From the NCBI GenBank assembly GCA_021776655.1, contig JAJFFK010000031.1:1-64000 (forward strand): a stretch of 64,000 nt of DNA, written 5' to 3'. Of this stretch, positions 1-8,821 are shown piece after piece. Source of the stretch: Henriciella sp. Its GTDB lineage: Bacteria > Pseudomonadota > Alphaproteobacteria > Caulobacterales > Hyphomonadaceae. Position 1 is the first letter of the stretch. The number at the start of each line of letters is the position of its first letter. A program made the position numbers and the translations under genes. Below the pieces are notes generated by a model. That model did no database searches. It had not been told where the DNA came from and worked only from the letters and a program-made list of their open reading frames with translations.

Positions 1-68
1 CCCCCTGTGGTAATCAGGAAAGGCTCAAAGAAACCCCATTCCACATCTGACATCAAACCACGAACCAT
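1..68 (-). CDS. IS5-family transposase, N-terminal fragment (cut by window edge)
   Basis: Only the first 22 codons are visible, starting ATG at 68, and the ORF track omits it. The peptide contains MSDVEWGFFEPFL, which matches the N-terminal 'L(T/S)DxEWxxxEPxLP' signature of IS5-type DDE transposases (DUF4096-like region). A GGAGG sits 6 bases before the ATG. The catalytic DDE residues would lie outside the window. Family assignment rests on this short motif plus the CTAG-type target at the element tip. Confidence 0.75.
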   Translation of the reverse strand, partial: MVRGLMSDVEWGFFEPFLITTG

Positions 69-138
69 GACAGCCTCCGTAAAAGAAAGCTTGAATCATG
101 CTTCGAGACATATGGGAATCCACTTTGTCAACAGAACC
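1..138 (-). mobile_element. End of an IS5-family-like insertion sequence (partial)
   Basis: The element runs off the left window edge. Its inner tip on the minus strand reads GGTTCTGTTGACAAAGTG and directly abuts a CTAG at 138-141. Cutting at CTAG with TA duplication is known for the IS427/IS1031 branch of the IS5 family. Seventy bases inside the tip a transposase-like reading frame begins. On the outer side of the junction a lipoprotein methyltransferase frame is broken mid-motif, so this is an insertion and not an ancestral gene. The other end and the second TA copy lie outside the window. Confidence 0.8.
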
Positions 139-445
139 TAGTCCAATAACCACCGCCAGGGATGAGATCACCGATGCGATCGCCTGGTGCAATTTCGGCG
201 AATGCCAAAAGCTCAGCCGGCATGCGTCTCACGTCCGTGCTGCGATGATCTGCGGGCCGAGCGGCATCACTCACGGCGGCATCAATCAAACTGGTTACAA
301 CAGCGACCTCGGGCGGCGTTTCGACATCCGCAGGTGCATCAACTGGATCACCATTGCCGCACGCAGACAAAATCAACAGGGCGCTGGCAGCCGCCAGAAG
401 TGGCAAGCCTCCGCGCTTGCAGCTAAAATCACGAAGTCGCGTCAT
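128..445 (-). pseudogene. Lipoprotein SAM-dependent methyltransferase gene, truncated by the IS
   Basis: Start ATG at 445 has GGAGG 7 bases upstream; the upstream in-frame ATG at 514 lacks one. Residues 1-29 are a lipoprotein signal peptide with lipobox LSAC, followed by a Pro/Asp-rich linker. The segment around 'PAELLAFAEIAPGDRIGDL' leads into the SAM-binding glycine motif (PGGGYWTR). This pattern is typical of an alphaproteobacterial class I methyltransferase lipoprotein of about 270 residues. The frame breaks right after GGGYWTR, at CTAG 138-141; the last codons and the TGA at 128-130 come from the IS end. Most of the methyltransferase fold is lost from this side, so the gene is almost surely inactive. 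The remainder should lie beyond the IS. Confidence 0.75.
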
Positions 446-658
446 GTCATTTCCTCCAGTTGAAGCTACCTTAGTCGAGTAGCTAGGGTTCTCAAGGCTG
501 ATGTCGATTTCCAAATGAAATGAGGCAAGGACGATAGATCAGACTCAAAGTCCAATGCCTCCTTTTGCGCTCCCCCTTCCAGACCCCAAGAACATCCCTC
601 GCCTCGTGATACCGCTGCCTGTCTTCCCAAGACGACGTTTCGGCTTATACGCTTCCCT
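446..658. other. Intergenic region between the broken lipoprotein gene and trpC
   Basis: These 213 bases separate two divergent genes and must hold the trpC promoter and probably that of the lipoprotein gene. I see no tRNA, no convincing trp leader peptide with tandem Trp codons, and no strong terminator. Small ORFs listed here (466-684, 545-799) look like chance frames, with no family signature and no ribosome binding site. Confidence 0.4.
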
Positions 659-1453
659 ATGACCACCATTCTCGACAAGATCATCGCCTATAAGCGTGAC
701 GAAATTGCCACACTGAAGCGCGAAACGACCATTTCGGCGCTGCTCAATCAGTGCGCCGACATCGCGCAGCCTTTGGGCTTCGAACAGGCGCTCATCCAAC
801 AGGTTTCTGGCGGTAATAATGCACTGATTTGCGAGATAAAACGCAAATCTCCATCAGCGGGTGAGATTTTGCCCGGCGCCAATCCGACCGATATAGCACT
901 TGAGTATCAGGCTGGCGGCGCGGCCTGCCTGTCGGTTTTAACCGACGGGCCGAGCTTTGGCGGCAGTCTGGCTGATTTCCGCGCGATCCGGCAAAAAGTC
1001 GACCTGCCAATGCTGCGAAAAGACTTCATGATCGACCCCATTCAAGTCGTCGAGGCGCGCGCCAATGGCGCTGATGCTGTACTGGTTATTATAGCTTGCA
1101 CCGAGGACGTGCTGGCCCGAGACCTGATCCAGTCAGCGCATGATCTCGGCATGGATGTCCTTCTCGAGACCCATGATGCGACTGAGTTGGAACGCGCTGC
1201 AGACCTGCCTGTGACCTTGATCGGGATCAATAATCGCGACCTGAAACGAATGGTCACCGACCTCTCGATAACCGAGGATTTGGCACACTTAATCCCCGAT
1301 AATTGCGCCCTGGTGTCAGAAAGCGGGATTCGCGACCCAAATGACATTATTCGCCTGCGAAACACCAATGCGCGCCGTTTTTTAATCGGCGAAAGCCTGA
1401 TGAAACGCCCGGACCGGCAACGCTATTGCACAGCCCTCGTTGCGGCAAAATGA
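659..1453 (+). CDS. trpC: Indole-3-glycerol phosphate synthase
   Basis: TrpC closes the ring of carboxyphenylamino-deoxyribulose phosphate to form indole-3-glycerol phosphate in cytosolic tryptophan synthesis. At 264 residues it is the normal length for a monofunctional TrpC. The (beta/alpha)8 signatures are in order: CEIKRKSPSAGEI (catalytic Lys) near residue 60, LRKDFMID near 120, LLETHD, IGINNRDL near 180 and VSESGI near 220. The ATG at 659 gives the usual N-terminus (ILDKIIAYKRDEI) but has no clear Shine-Dalgarno. trpC is commonly preceded by trpD in alphaproteobacteria; here it follows an IS-damaged gene on the other strand and so probably has its own promoter. It overlaps the next gene by ATGA. 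Confidence 0.95.
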   Translation: MTTILDKIIAYKRDEIATLKRETTISALLNQCADIAQPLGFEQALIQQVSGGNNALICEIKRKSPSAGEILPGANPTDIALEYQAGGAACLSVLTDGPSFGGSLADFRAIRQKVDLPMLRKDFMIDPIQVVEARANGADAVLVIIACTEDVLARDLIQSAHDLGMDVLLETHDATELERAADLPVTLIGINNRDLKRMVTDLSITEDLAHLIPDNCALVSESGIRDPNDIIRLRNTNARRFLIGESLMKRPDRQRYCTALVAAK

Positions 1454-1992
1454 GCCTCTGTCTGCGCCGATTTACCAAGCCCGAAATAGCCGGATTGAAA
1501 GCCTGGTTTCCGACCGAAGAAGATGTTCTCTTATGGGCTGGCGCGAGCCTGTCTTACCCCGTTCGCGACAGGGATATCAAAGCGCTCATCAAGGCCCATT
1601 CAGTCGCCGAACCGGTGCAGGAAATCTGGACTGTAATTGCTGGAAATGAGACCTGCATTGGTCATCTGCAGATCGCGTATAATCACCGACTGCACCAAGC
1701 CACACTTGGCCGCGTTGCAATCGCTCCAGACCAACGGGGCAAAGGGTATGCGACCGCTCTGGTACAATTGGCGGTCATCAAGGCTTTTGAGCGCAATTGG
1801 ATAAATCGAATTGAATTAAGGGTTTACGACCATAATGCACGCGCCATTTCGGCTTATCTTCAAGCTGGTTTCGTCTATGAAGGCAAGCGCCGTCAGTCCA
1901 CGCCGATTAACCAAACCTATTGGAACACCGACGTGATGAGTATTTTACGGTCAGAATATCAGGGGTTTGACAAAAGAACAGAAGGCGAATAA
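1450..1992 (+). CDS. GNAT-family N-acetyltransferase
   Basis: A 180-residue protein of the GCN5-related acetyltransferase fold, transferring an acetyl group from acetyl-CoA to an unknown amine. Motif A is clear near residues 88-110: VAIAPDQRGKGYATALVQ, with the QRGKGYA pyrophosphate-binding loop. Motif B follows as LRVYDHNARAISAYLQAGF. The best start is ATG 1450, which overlaps the trpC stop as ATGA; the ORF-track start at 1426 lies inside trpC. Coupling with trpC suggests co-transcription, but nothing links it to tryptophan synthesis. Its substrate could be a protein N-terminus, an amino acid or an antibiotic. Confidence 0.85.
   Translation: MSLCLRRFTKPEIAGLKAWFPTEEDVLLWAGASLSYPVRDRDIKALIKAHSVAEPVQEIWTVIAGNETCIGHLQIAYNHRLHQATLGRVAIAPDQRGKGYATALVQLAVIKAFERNWINRIELRVYDHNARAISAYLQAGFVYEGKRRQSTPINQTYWNTDVMSILRSEYQGFDKRTEGE
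1976..1990 (+). promoter_or_regulatory. Possible LexA operator (SOS box) upstream of lexA
   Basis: GAAC-N7-GAAT lies 41 bases upstream of the lexA start, overlapping the end of the GNAT gene. The alphaproteobacterial SOS box is GAAC-N7-GAAC, so this matches 7 of 8 conserved bases. Autoregulation of lexA makes the position sensible. The last base differs, and I have not scored it against a matrix. Confidence 0.45.
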
Positions 1993-2031
1993 ACAAAAAG
2001 AGAACAGATTCGTGAGATTCGGAGAAAAACT

Positions 2032-2709
2032 TTGCTGACATCGAAACAAAAAGAGCTGCTCCTTTTCATTCATGAGCGCATCAAGGATGATGGTGTTTCA
2101 CCGTCTTTCGACGAGATGAAAGAGGCTCTCAATCTGGCTTCAAAGTCAGGTATTCATCGTCTCATCGTTGCGCTTGAAGAGCGCGGGTTTATCCGTCGCC
2201 TGCCAAATCGTGCCCGTGCACTTGAAGTCCTGAAATTGCCCGATAGTGCAACCCTAACTGCACCGCCGCGTGGTCGCCAGGCGTTTCGTCCCAGCGTTGT
2301 CGGTTCGGCAAAACCTCGCATGGGCGACAACACGATCCCGGTCCTTGGTCGTATCGCTGCGGGCGTGCCGATTGAGGCCATCCAACATGAGATTGATCGT
2401 GTTACACCGCCGATTGAATTTGCAGATAGCGATGCGCATTATGCGCTTGAAGTCAAAGGTGACTCGATGATTGATGCCGGCATTCTTGATGGCGATATTG
2501 TCATCCTGCAGCGGACTGACAGTGCTAATTCAGGTGAAATTGTTGTCGCCTTGATTGACGAAGAAGAGGCCACACTGAAACGCCTGCGCAAGAAAGGCGC
2601 CTCGGTCGCCCTCGAAGCGGCCAATCCGGCTTATGAAACCCGGATTTTTGGCCCAGACCGGGTGCGGGTACAAGGGCGCTTGGCGGCACTTATTCGCAAA
2701 TATGATTAG
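2032..2709 (+). CDS. lexA: LexA, SOS-response repressor and self-cleaving protease
   Basis: LexA represses DNA-damage genes until RecA-stimulated self-cleavage. The 225-residue protein has a winged-helix N-terminus ([21 protein letters not shown]) and a C-terminal S24 peptidase domain. The Ala110-Gly111 scissile bond sits in GRIAAGVP, the catalytic Ser145 in GDSMIDAG, and Lys183 in EEATLKRL. The start is TTG at 2032, giving the family-typical [16 protein letters not shown] lies 5 bases before it. A weak initiation codon would suit a repressor needed at low copy. A near-consensus SOS box lies 41 bases upstream, suggesting autoregulation. It ends 30 bases from the convergent comEC stop. Confidence 0.95.
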   Translation: MLTSKQKELLLFIHERIKDDGVSPSFDEMKEALNLASKSGIHRLIVALEERGFIRRLPNRARALEVLKLPDSATLTAPPRGRQAFRPSVVGSAKPRMGDNTIPVLGRIAAGVPIEAIQHEIDRVTPPIEFADSDAHYALEVKGDSMIDAGILDGDIVILQRTDSANSGEIVVALIDEEEATLKRLRKKGASVALEAANPAYETRIFGPDRVRVQGRLAALIRKYD

Positions 2710-2739
2710 GGCTGACACGCCAGGAAATTTGGGCGCTAC

Positions 2740-4860
2740 CTAGTTGCGGCGACATGAGTTCCAGGGCCGCTCTCCGCAGAGCGGCCTTTGTACGTGACGG
2801 ATCACAGCATCGCGCACGCGCCAACTTTGCCCATTTGCGGCCTGTACATCCTGCCATGTCGCAGCCTCTACTCCGCATGTCGGCTCTCGGCTGACCGATA
2901 GTATCAGGTCAGCTTCGGAGAGCTCGTGGCAGGTCGTTGCAAATCCAGCCGGCACAAGCGCAATTTGTTGCCCTGCGCTGGTTCGCCAACATATTTGATC
3001 TACGCACGCGCCCGTCACTGGATCATCGATGAATCTAAGCGGTGCCAGGCCATCTCCCTCAACCAGTTCAATCCGCTCTACAGCGCCGTTTGGTCCAACG
3101 ATGAAAACCTCACCCGATGGCGCCCAATGAACCGCTGCGGCTGGCGATACTGTCCATACCAGGATGCCTGCGATAAGCGGAACTAGGCCGCCAAGAACCC
3201 GTTTTCTCCACCCCACCAAGACCGCGCTCAAAACCAGTGCGGTTGTAAACAATCCAAGAGCGCTGCCAGGCATAGGTTTGCCAATTGACACCCCGCCCGG
3301 TAGCGCACCGTTGAACGTGTGCGCAATCCACAGAACCGCTTCCAAACTGTAGCCGAACAAGCGCAACGGCGCGTCGCTTAAGCCAAACGGCGCCAACACA
3401 AGCGAGGCACCCGCGAGTGGCGCGCTGACCAAAGATATGATCGGCATGGCCATCAAATTTGCCACCAGGCCGAGTCCAGCGACCCGGTCAAAATGGTAGA
3501 GCGCGTACGGCATAGTGGCGATCCCGGAAACAAGCGACGTGACAACTAGGGATTTCAGCCAGAATCCAACTCCTTTTCCAGTACTACGTCCACTCTTCCG
3601 ACGCCCCCTTTGCCAAGCCTCATAAGCCGCGATCAGCGCACCAGTTGCAGCGAATGACATCTGAAAACCTGGCGTCAGAACACTCCATGGCGACAGGATC
3701 ACAACAATAATCATCGCAATTGATAGAGACCTTAGACTCAACGCTGAGCGATCCACAAGAATTGCGCCAAACAGCACCGCTGCCATAATGAAAGCCCTTT
3801 GTGTAGAGATGCTCGCCCCTGACAAAACTAAATATATCAGACTGGCAAACAGCGCGGCGACCGCGGCGGGCTTTTGCACCGGGATGCGAAGCGCGATCGG
3901 TTCAATCAGTGCAAGCACCCGCCAGACCATTAAATAGACCAAGCCACCCACGATCCCCATATGCAGGCCCGAGATCGCCAGAAGGTGCGCCAATCCAGAG
4001 CCCCGAAGCGCCTCCTGATCAGTTGAGGCCATGAAACTACGGTCCCCCGAGGCAAGCGCAGCGGCGAAGCCTCCGGCGCGTGTTCCGGCCGCCTGATGGA
4101 CATGATGCGCGAGGTTTCGGCGTTGTTGCGCAATCCACAAAGCCCCTCTATCTGGCCCTGCTTGCGGCTCGCCCAATGCGCCGCCGCGACAACGACCCTG
4201 AACATAACCGACCGCGCCTAATCCTTCAAAATAGGCTTGCCGATCAAACGCATAATCGCCCTTGACGATTGGTCCTGGCGGCGGACGCAAAACAACCCAG
4301 CACCGGACAAACCGGCCCGCTTCAACTTGCAACCGGGTCGTATGCGTGACCCGAACCCGGTCTGGCAGAGCGCTTTGTGGCAGATTGTCAATCGCATGAA
4401 CTAGCAACCGGAGGCGCACACCGCGCCGGGCCGGTTCGACATCTTCTACCCAGCCTTCAAGCATGACTGGGCCAATGGTCTGCCCGACGATCGAATGTGA
4501 TACTCTAAGCGTCGCCAGTTTGCCTGACAAAGCGCCGCCAAACACCCCGACCGTGACCGTCATAAGCGCCAAAACGAGTGGCGGCACGGTGATGCGCTGC
4601 ATGACAATAGTGACAAGCGTGACGTTGACGAAAAATGCAGCAATCAAAGGGTACAAAGCAGGCTCGATCCAGACCGAAATATACCAGGCTGCTCCAGCAC
4701 ATAGTCCAAATGCAAATAAAAGCGGATACCGCCCCTGTGCATCAAGAAAAATTATTGCGCGAACAAAACGTCTCAGCCCGGTCTTCTCCCCCTTGCGCAA
4801 GCGCGCGCCAGCGTGTTCATGCAAATCAGCATCAACCAAGTGACCGGCAAGGGGCTTCAT
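2740..4860 (-). CDS. comEC: ComEC/Rec2-family inner-membrane DNA-uptake channel
   Basis: ComEC moves single-stranded DNA across the inner membrane in natural competence. This 706-residue protein has an N-terminal DUF4131 region with membrane helices, then the Competence domain with the hallmark LLAISGLHMGIVGGLVY, many hydrophobic helices, and a short soluble C-terminal part. The C-terminus lacks a recognisable HxHxDH metallo-beta-lactamase motif, which is common in alphaproteobacterial members. The start is uncertain: ATG 4860 is used here, ATG 4917 would overlap gltX, and internal GTG/TTG codons are possible. Between lexA and gltX it keeps a conserved alphaproteobacterial order. No other competence genes are in the window. 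Confidence 0.88.
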   Translation of the reverse strand: MKPLAGHLVDADLHEHAGARLRKGEKTGLRRFVRAIIFLDAQGRYPLLFAFGLCAGAAWYISVWIEPALYPLIAAFFVNVTLVTIVMQRITVPPLVLALMTVTVGVFGGALSGKLATLRVSHSIVGQTIGPVMLEGWVEDVEPARRGVRLRLLVHAIDNLPQSALPDRVRVTHTTRLQVEAGRFVRCWVVLRPPPGPIVKGDYAFDRQAYFEGLGAVGYVQGRCRGGALGEPQAGPDRGALWIAQQRRNLAHHVHQAAGTRAGGFAAALASGDRSFMASTDQEALRGSGLAHLLAISGLHMGIVGGLVYLMVWRVLALIEPIALRIPVQKPAAVAALFASLIYLVLSGASISTQRAFIMAAVLFGAILVDRSALSLRSLSIAMIIVVILSPWSVLTPGFQMSFAATGALIAAYEAWQRGRRKSGRSTGKGVGFWLKSLVVTSLVSGIATMPYALYHFDRVAGLGLVANLMAMPIISLVSAPLAGASLVLAPFGLSDAPLRLFGYSLEAVLWIAHTFNGALPGGVSIGKPMPGSALGLFTTALVLSAVLVGWRKRVLGGLVPLIAGILVWTVSPAAAVHWAPSGEVFIVGPNGAVERIELVEGDGLAPLRFIDDPVTGACVDQICWRTSAGQQIALVPAGFATTCHELSEADLILSVSREPTCGVEAATWQDVQAANGQSWRVRDAVIRHVQRPLCGERPWNSCRRN

Positions 4861-4869
4861 TTCCGACCT

Positions 4870-6351
4870 ATGAGCATCATTACCCGTTTTGCACCTTCGC
4901 CGACTGGCATGCTCCACATTGGCGGAGCGCGCACTGCTCTATTCAATGCGCTTCTGGCTCGCCATCACAAGGGAAAATTTCTACTTCGCATTGAAGATAC
5001 GGATAAAAAGCGTTCAACAGAGGCCGCGATAGAGGCTATTCTGGAGGGTCTGGCTTGGCTTGGCCTCAGCCCAGATGACGCCCCCGTCTTCCAAACTGAT
5101 AATGCGGCTCGCCATGTTGCCTGCGCCGACGCCATGGTCGCATCTGGCAAGGCATTTCGCTGCTACACAACCCAGGAAGAGCTGCAAACTCGCCGTGAAA
5201 ACGGTGAAGCCAAACGCGCAGCGGCAAAAGTCGAGGGCGTGAGCGATGAGCAAAAAGCCACCCTGCTTGAAGAGGCAAGTATCCTGCTTGCGCCGTACCG
5301 CTCGCCGTGGCGCGATGGTGGTGAGGCCCCTGGCCCCGAGGCACAATTCACAGTCCGCTTGCGCGCGCCGGACAGTGGGAATATTACGGTCGCTGACAGC
5401 GTTCAGGCAAGCGTGTCGATTGCATGCGAAGAGATTGACGACCTGATCCTGCTGCGCGCCGATGGAACGCCGACCTATATGCTTGCCGTCGTGGTTGATG
5501 ACCATGATGCCGGGATCACACATGTTTTGCGCGGCGATGATCATTTCCGCAATACATTCCGGCAAATTCCCATTTACCAAGCGATGGGATGGGACTTGCC
5601 GCGCTTTGCACATGTTCCGATGATTCACGGTGATGACGGAGCGAAATTGTCAAAGCGGCATGGCGCTTTATCTACTCTGGCCTATCGCGACATGGGCTAT
5701 TTGCCAGAAGCTCTAAACGCTTACCTGCTGCGTCTAGGCTGGAGTCACGGCGATCAGGAAATCTTTTCGATGGACGAAGCCGTTGAAATGTTCAGCCTGG
5801 CAGGCTTGAACAAATCCCCTTCGCGAATGGACATCGACAAGTTGAATGATGTGAACGCCGCTTTCATTCGGCAAGCGGATGAGGATCGATTGCTGACCCT
5901 GCTCATGCCCGAGATCGCTAAGTTAACCGAGGTCACCGATGTGCTCGAAGCGCGCGTGAAAGCGTCACTTGGGAGCATGAAGGAACGTGGCTCCACGCTG
6001 CTGGAACTAGCTGAGTCTTGCAGGTTTCTATGGGACAGCAATGCTGACCACTTGAACAAGAAGGCCCGCAAGGCCCTTCGCGAAGAAGGGCTCACGCATC
6101 TCACACAACTCCGCGAGGCACTGGACCAAACCGAAATCTGGTCTATTGAAGCGGTACAAGACGTGTTGGACTCGTATTGCACCGCACACGCCTTATCTAT
6201 GGGGCAAGTCGGACCACCGCTTCGCGCGGCACTGACCGGCGGCCTTCCTGCGCCAGATCTCGCGCCTATCACCACTTGGCTTGGCCGCGAAGAAGTTTTG
6301 GCGCGAATTGACAGACATCTGCCGGGTTTGCCCGGTACCGAACAAAAATGA
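4870..6351 (+). CDS. gltX: Glutamyl-tRNA synthetase
   Basis: Charges tRNA-Glu (and in many alphaproteobacteria also tRNA-Gln) with glutamate in the cytosol. The 493-residue class I synthetase has its HIGH-type motif in FAPSPTGMLHIGGARTALFN at the N-terminus and its KMSKS-type motif as KLSKRHG near residue 260. A C-terminal anticodon-binding domain follows. ATG 4870 is chosen because the family begins a few residues before TRFAPSPTG; the track start 4813 adds an unconserved leader. Its start faces that of comEC only 9 bases away, so its promoter probably lies inside comEC. gltA follows after 18 bases. Confidence 0.95.
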   Translation: MSIITRFAPSPTGMLHIGGARTALFNALLARHHKGKFLLRIEDTDKKRSTEAAIEAILEGLAWLGLSPDDAPVFQTDNAARHVACADAMVASGKAFRCYTTQEELQTRRENGEAKRAAAKVEGVSDEQKATLLEEASILLAPYRSPWRDGGEAPGPEAQFTVRLRAPDSGNITVADSVQASVSIACEEIDDLILLRADGTPTYMLAVVVDDHDAGITHVLRGDDHFRNTFRQIPIYQAMGWDLPRFAHVPMIHGDDGAKLSKRHGALSTLAYRDMGYLPEALNAYLLRLGWSHGDQEIFSMDEAVEMFSLAGLNKSPSRMDIDKLNDVNAAFIRQADEDRLLTLLMPEIAKLTEVTDVLEARVKASLGSMKERGSTLLELAESCRFLWDSNADHLNKKARKALREEGLTHLTQLREALDQTEIWSIEAVQDVLDSYCTAHALSMGQVGPPLRAALTGGLPAPDLAPITTWLGREEVLARIDRHLPGLPGTEQK

Positions 6352-6369
6352 CATTGCTAGAGGGCTGAT

Positions 6370-7674
6370 ATGATCAACAAGACAAAACGGAACGGAACAG
6401 CGATCCTGAAGATCAAGGGTAAAACAATTGAACTCCCGATCTATAGCGGCACCGATGGACCCGATGTCATCGACGTTAAATCGCTTTATGCAGAAACCGG
6501 TGTATTTACGCTGGACCCCGGATTCACGTCGACAGGCTCGTGCGAATCTCAGATCACCTTTATCAACGGCGAAGAAGGTATCCTGCTACATCGTGGCTAC
6601 CCGATCGACCAATTAGCCGAAAATTCGGGATTCCTGGAAGTTAGCTACTTGCTACTGAACGGTGAGTTGCCAAACCAAGCGCAATTCTCAGAATTTTCTC
6701 ATCGGATTACCCAGCACACGATGTTGCACACCCAGATGGATAGGTTCTTTTTGGGGTTCCGTCGTGATAGCCACCCAATGGCAATGTTGACCGGAACAGT
6801 TGGCGCCATGTCGGCTTTTTATCCCGACTCCATGGACAATACAGATCCTGATGAACGCCGACTCGCCTCCATACGTCTCCTGGCCAAAATGCCAACCCTG
6901 GCGGCCCGTATATACAAGTACAGCGTTGGTCAGCCGTTTGTTGATCCCCTCAACGAGCTTGGCTACGCAGAAAATTTTCTGCGCATGTGTTTCTCCATTC
7001 CGGCAGAGAAATATGTCAGCAATCCAGTTCTGGTTCGCGCCATGGATCGCTTGCTGATATTGCAGGCTGACCACGAACAAAACGCTTCAACATCTACTGT
7101 TCGTTTGGCCGGGTCTTCGGGCGCGCACCCTTATGCATCAATTGCAGCCGGGGTCGCATCACTCTGGGGGCCTAGTCATGGCGGCGCCAACGAGGCTTGC
7201 CTTAGAATGCTCCACGAAATTGGCTCTGTGGATCGTATTCCTGAATTTATTGCCCGCGCCAAGGACAAGGATGATCCATTCCGCTTGATGGGATTTGGCC
7301 ACCGCGTGTATAAAAATTATGACCCGCGTGCGAAAGTCATGCAGCAAACCGTGCATGAGTTAGTGAGTGAATTAGATGTAAAGACCAGCCCCGTCATGCA
7401 AATTGCCATGGAGCTTGAACGGATTGCACTTGAAGACGAGTATTTTGTTGAAAAGAAACTCTATCCAAATGTCGACTTCTATTCAGGCATTGCCATGGAC
7501 ACGATTGGGTTTCCAACTGACATGTTCACCGTCCTGTTTGCCCTCGGTCGGACCGTCGGTTGGGTCTCGCAACTCAACGAGATGATCGAAGATCCGGCGC
7601 AGCGTATTGGCCGTCCGCGCCAAATTTATACCGGTCCAGCCAAACGTGATTACGTGCCTATTTCGAAGCGCTGA
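6370..7674 (+). CDS. gltA: Type II citrate synthase
   Basis: Condenses oxaloacetate and acetyl-CoA to citrate at the entry to the TCA cycle. At 434 residues it is the hexameric, NADH-sensitive length class. Catalytic and substrate residues lie in [13 protein letters not shown] (His), [15 protein letters not shown] (His, Arg) and [11 protein letters not shown] (Asp). An AGAGGG ribosome binding site precedes ATG 6370, 18 bases after gltX, so the two are probably co-transcribed. The last 17 bases overlap the end of the convergent lpxB gene, so the two transcripts must read through each other's 3' ends. Confidence 0.96.
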   Translation: MINKTKRNGTAILKIKGKTIELPIYSGTDGPDVIDVKSLYAETGVFTLDPGFTSTGSCESQITFINGEEGILLHRGYPIDQLAENSGFLEVSYLLLNGELPNQAQFSEFSHRITQHTMLHTQMDRFFLGFRRDSHPMAMLTGTVGAMSAFYPDSMDNTDPDERRLASIRLLAKMPTLAARIYKYSVGQPFVDPLNELGYAENFLRMCFSIPAEKYVSNPVLVRAMDRLLILQADHEQNASTSTVRLAGSSGAHPYASIAAGVASLWGPSHGGANEACLRMLHEIGSVDRIPEFIARAKDKDDPFRLMGFGHRVYKNYDPRAKVMQQTVHELVSELDVKTSPVMQIAMELERIALEDEYFVEKKLYPNVDFYSGIAMDTIGFPTDMFTVLFALGRTVGWVSQLNEMIEDPAQRIGRPRQIYTGPAKRDYVPISKR

Positions 7675-8821
7675 ACAGTCCCAAAATCGCTTTAGCCGCA
7701 ATTTGTGGTGCGGCTCCAAAGCCCTCTTCCATGCGGGAGAGGGCTTTGTTTTGCGCCGCCAACTGGCTTGCCATTACGCCTGGTTCGGACAGCAAAGACA
7801 ATGCTTTTGAAGCAACCTTGTCTCCGTGAAGCTTGGTTTGAATAAACTCTGGTGCGACCTCAGTATCGTCTGCAGCAATATTCAGAAGCGTAATATGGTT
7901 CGGTTTGTACAGGAAAAACCGTGCTAGCGCCCACGTAATCCAGCCAGTCTTGTATCCAACCAGAAACGGCGTTCCTTGCACCGCAAGCTCGCTGGTCACC
8001 GTTCCAGAACAAGCCAGTGCCAGATCTGCCGCCGCCATCAGGTCGGCGCGGTTAGCGTCTTCATCGGCGATCAATCCCCAGTCGGCAACCTCGCCAAACC
8101 GTTCGAGAAACAGCCCCCTTACAGGCGGCGCAGGCGCAAATACAATCACGGCATCAGGGCGCTCCGCTTTAATCAGACGCGCCGCATCGACCAAGACAGG
8201 CGCGACGCGGTCGATTTCACTGCGGCGACTGCCAGGCAAAACCAGTACAAGCTCTGCATGAGACGATAATCCCGCCTTTCGCCGGAAGGCTTCGCCATCA
8301 CCTGGCCGGGTCCGACTGAGGGCTGGATTACCCATGACGGTAACTGGCAACCCGTATGGCTGATAATACGGTTCTTCCATCGCGTGGATGCAAATCAGAT
8401 GATCAACTACAGATGCCAATGTTTTGGCACGCCCTGCCCGCGTTGCCCAAACTTGCGGCCCAACGAGTTTGACTAGCTTGATATTTGGGGCACGTTTGCG
8501 GATGCGTTGGGCAACCCGCAGCATAAAGCCCCAGGAATCGATCAAAACGACAATATCCGGCTGGAACGCAATAATCGCGTCCGCCGCAGCATCAGCGAGT
8601 TTGACCACAATCGGATAGGCTTTCACGCCCTCGAACAGACCAAGTATTGAGAGCGGCGCAATATCTATCGGTGATACAATTCCGGTCTTTGCGCTCTCTT
8701 CACCGCCAATTCCCGCGAAAATAATGTCTGGCTCTACGGCCACCAGCGCTTCGATCAACTCACGTGCCAGGAGATCGCCGGACGGTTCAGCCGCCACCGT
8801 ATAAATACGGGGCGAAACCAT
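7658..8821 (-). CDS. lpxB: Lipid-A-disaccharide synthase
   Basis: A peripheral inner-membrane GT19 glycosyltransferase that joins lipid X to UDP-diacylglucosamine to form the lipid A disaccharide. The 387-residue protein starts with the typical [17 protein letters not shown]. It has [14 protein letters not shown]-type and [17 protein letters not shown] motifs near residues 90-130, and [19 protein letters not shown] near 270, as in the family. The start codon ATG 8821 overlaps the lpxI stop (TGATG); a GTG one codon upstream is an alternative. It is the last gene of the rseP-lpx block and overlaps gltA tail-to-tail by 17 bases. Confidence 0.95.
   Translation of the reverse strand: MVSPRIYTVAAEPSGDLLARELIEALVAVEPDIIFAGIGGEESAKTGIVSPIDIAPLSILGLFEGVKAYPIVVKLADAAADAIIAFQPDIVVLIDSWGFMLRVAQRIRKRAPNIKLVKLVGPQVWATRAGRAKTLASVVDHLICIHAMEEPYYQPYGLPVTVMGNPALSRTRPGDGEAFRRKAGLSSHAELVLVLPGSRRSEIDRVAPVLVDAARLIKAERPDAVIVFAPAPPVRGLFLERFGEVADWGLIADEDANRADLMAAADLALACSGTVTSELAVQGTPFLVGYKTGWITWALARFFLYKPNHITLLNIAADDTEVAPEFIQTKLHGDKVASKALSLLSEPGVMASQLAAQNKALSRMEEGFGAAPQIAAKAILGLFSASK

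Noticed and set aside
128-130. TGA after GGGYWTRFC considered as a selenocysteine codon, given selD in the window
   Set aside because: The codon lies inside the IS tip, after the CTAG junction, and no SECIS-like context or selB is present. MnmH explains selD.
98-463. 121-residue plus-strand ORF at the left edge
   Set aside because: It lies antisense to the lipoprotein gene fragment and IS end, with no family signature and no ribosome binding site.
466-799. Small minus-strand ORFs upstream of and antisense to trpC
   Set aside because: No conserved motif, no ribosome binding site, and they overlap the trpC start on the opposite strand.
5014-5628. 204-residue ORF antisense to gltX
   Set aside because: A shadow of the GC-rich gltX frame; gltX is fully conserved across the same bases.
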